From Puniceicoccaceae bacterium (GTDB taxonomy: Bacteria > Verrucomicrobiota > Verrucomicrobiia > Opitutales > Coraliomargaritaceae), in assembly GCA_018402305.1 (NCBI GenBank), contig JAGYJE010000002.1:1-64000 (forward strand): DNA of 64,000 nucleotides, given 5' to 3'. The notes under the pieces were generated by a model. It ran no database searches and had not been told where the DNA came from. It saw only the letters and a program-made list of their open reading frames with translations. Both the position numbers and the translations under genes were made by a program. Each line of letters begins with the position of its first letter. Within the stretch, counting starts at the first letter, position 1. Shown here in pieces: positions 62,684 to 64,000 of this stretch.

Positions 62684-64000
62684 ATGACACGCCGACTCAG
62701 CTTCCTTCTCTTACTCGCCGCACTTTGCCACCTCGAAGCACGCCAGCCGAATGTCGTCTTCATTTTCTGCGACGACCTCGGATGGGGCGACCTCGGTGCC
62801 TACGGGAACCGGGAGATACAGACGCCACATATCAACCGTCTCGCCAAAGAGGGAACGCGCTTCACCCAGTTCTATGTGGCAGCGCCTGTCTGTTCGCCTT
62901 CGCGTGCGGGGCTCGTAACTGGGCGCTTCCCCGGCGAAGTCGGCATCCACTACGCTATCGGCGGCCCAGCTGGTACGCAGTATAACAGCGTACCATGGCT
63001 CGATGCCGACCTGCCGACGATCTACGATACTTTCAAGCGTGCCGGCTATGTAACCGGGCACTACGGCAAGTGGCATATGGGGCACTCTGAGGATGCCAGT
63101 GTTAATGTCCCACCCCCATCCGACTACGGGATAACGGAAAGTGGCACAACCCACAGTTCGGGGCCAGGATTCGTGCGAACTGGCGAAGTAATAACCAACG
63201 CCAACAAGTCCGAGCTAATCGGCAAGCGCGGCGTCGAATTCATCGAACGCCACGCGGACGAACCCTTCTTTCTCAGCCTCTGGATCATGGATCCCCACTC
63301 TGTGCTTGATCCGACACAGGCGCAAATGGATCCCTACATGGAGCACACCCACCCCCAAGTCCGGGATCATTACCGCAGCTCGATGACGGTTTACTATGCC
63401 ATCATCAGTAACATCGACCGCGCGGTCGGCGCCGTCATGGAAAGCCTCGAAGCCCATGGCCTACGCGAAGATACCTTGGTGATCTTCTCAAGTGACAATG
63501 GCCCCTCTCCACTCTGGAGCTCCGGCACCGGACATGCCGGTGCAGGCTCGGCAGGGCCACTCCGCGGGGTCAAAGGCAGCCTCTACGAAGGCGGGATCCG
63601 AGTGCCTTTTATCGCATCGCAACCGGGGCGCGTCCCGGAGAACTCAGTCGACACGCAAACCGTGCTCGCGGCGACGGATCTGTTCACCACCCTCAGCGCA
63701 TACGCTGGGCTTCCCTTGCCCGAGAGCGATTCGGTGGACGGCGAGAACCTCGCCGCAGCGTTGGAAGGCGAGCCCCAACTGCGGAAGAAAGCGCTTTACT
63801 GGGACTACCGCTTCGGCTCCTGGGGTCGGGCGATCCAAAAGAGCCCACGGCTCGCCATGCGTGATGGCGACTGGAAACTAATGATGAACCCCGATGGAAG
63901 CCGCGTCGAACTCTACAACCTAGCCGACGACCCGATGGAGACCGCAGATCGCAGCGCCTTCGATTCGATCCAGTTGGAGGCCATGCGTGCGCAACTTATG
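62684..64000 (+). CDS. type I sulfatase, 3' end cut by window
   Basis: The first 439 residues of a sulfatase. A short signal sequence (LSFLLLLAALCHLEA) precedes the fold. VFIFCDDLGWGDLGAYGN gives the metal-binding aspartates. The modification motif is VCSPSRAGLVTGR, in which Cys70 would be converted to formylglycine (C-x-P-S-R). YGKWHMGH and FSSDNGPSPLW are further metal or substrate contacts. It would desulfate polysaccharides in the periplasm. It has no stop codon in the window and needs a formylglycine-generating enzyme, which is not seen here. Divergent from the SSS symporter. Confidence 0.93.
   Translation, partial: MTRRLSFLLLLAALCHLEARQPNVVFIFCDDLGWGDLGAYGNREIQTPHINRLAKEGTRFTQFYVAAPVCSPSRAGLVTGRFPGEVGIHYAIGGPAGTQYNSVPWLDADLPTIYDTFKRAGYVTGHYGKWHMGHSEDASVNVPPPSDYGITESGTTHSSGPGFVRTGEVITNANKSELIGKRGVEFIERHADEPFFLSLWIMDPHSVLDPTQAQMDPYMEHTHPQVRDHYRSSMTVYYAIISNIDRAVGAVMESLEAHGLREDTLVIFSSDNGPSPLWSSGTGHAGAGSAGPLRGVKGSLYEGGIRVPFIASQPGRVPENSVDTQTVLAATDLFTTLSAYAGLPLPESDSVDGENLAAALEGEPQLRKKALYWDYRFGSWGRAIQKSPRLAMRDGDWKLMMNPDGSRVELYNLADDPMETADRSAFDSIQLEAMRAQLM

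Overview
The window reads as a chromosomal segment of an aquatic verrucomicrobium, most likely class Opitutae (order Puniceicoccales). That placement is an inference from three things: LL-diaminopimelate aminotransferase (DapL) lysine synthesis, a sulfatase / GH95 fucosidase / sodium-solute symporter locus of the kind used on sulfated algal polysaccharides, and DUF3127, GxxExxY and YedK-type genes in a mid-to-high GC background. It holds about 57 protein genes, one tRNA-Leu and many small palindromic or tandem repeats. I saw no rRNA, CRISPR array, prophage or intact insertion sequence.

Region 1-5.1 kb: an MCE-type lipid transporter pair (a STAS-fused MlaE-like permease and an MlaF-like ATPase), a HAD phosphatase, a LOG-family protein and an M24 peptidase. 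Region 5.1-9.7 kb: a DUF192 lipoprotein, a TMTC-like membrane protein with a TPR tail, O-acetylhomoserine sulfhydrylase and an SMP-30 lactonase. Region 9.7-13.9 kb: a complete Mn/Zn/Fe-type ABC importer operon in which one permease carries a C-terminal DtxR/MntR-like regulator; a perfect dyad lies just ahead of the first gene. Region 14-17.4 kb: a full mlaEFDCA operon for outer-membrane lipid transport, followed by tRNA-Leu(TAG).

Region 17.6-22.7 kb is accessory in character. It has a DUF4143 ATPase, an unrecognised acidic protein, a divergent ECF-sigma-like protein preceded by four 15-bp tandem repeats, and a PhoD-like protein that has lost its metal-binding motifs. Region 23-37.6 kb is mostly housekeeping: HtpG, MsrB, carboxynorspermidine dehydrogenase, a sialate O-acetylesterase, an SSB without an acidic tail, a universal stress protein, GlgC, GlmS, DUF3127, AroQ, KdsD and YebC. 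It is interrupted at 28.4-29.5 kb by a repeat-rich stretch with a truncated GxxExxY gene inside 27-bp inverted repeats. Region 37.7-47 kb carries panC-nadB, dapL, clpB, nth and holB, with a palindromic repeat cluster between dapL and clpB.

Region 47-54.5 kb holds a RES/Xre toxin-antitoxin pair, YedK, and a uronate-type catabolic cluster (SDR, UxaC, D-2-hydroxyacid dehydrogenase, Ldh_2-family dehydrogenase) with a divergent AraC regulator. Region 54.6-64 kb is a polysaccharide-use locus: a LacI regulator, an unrecognised 809-residue lipoprotein, a GH95 enzyme, an SSS symporter and a divergent type I sulfatase cut by the window end. The observations I rate highest are the permease-DtxR fusion with its dyad, the sigma-like gene pair, the unknown lipoprotein of the sulfatase/GH95 locus, the DUF3127 protein with an SSB-like tail, and the PhoD-like pseudoenzyme.
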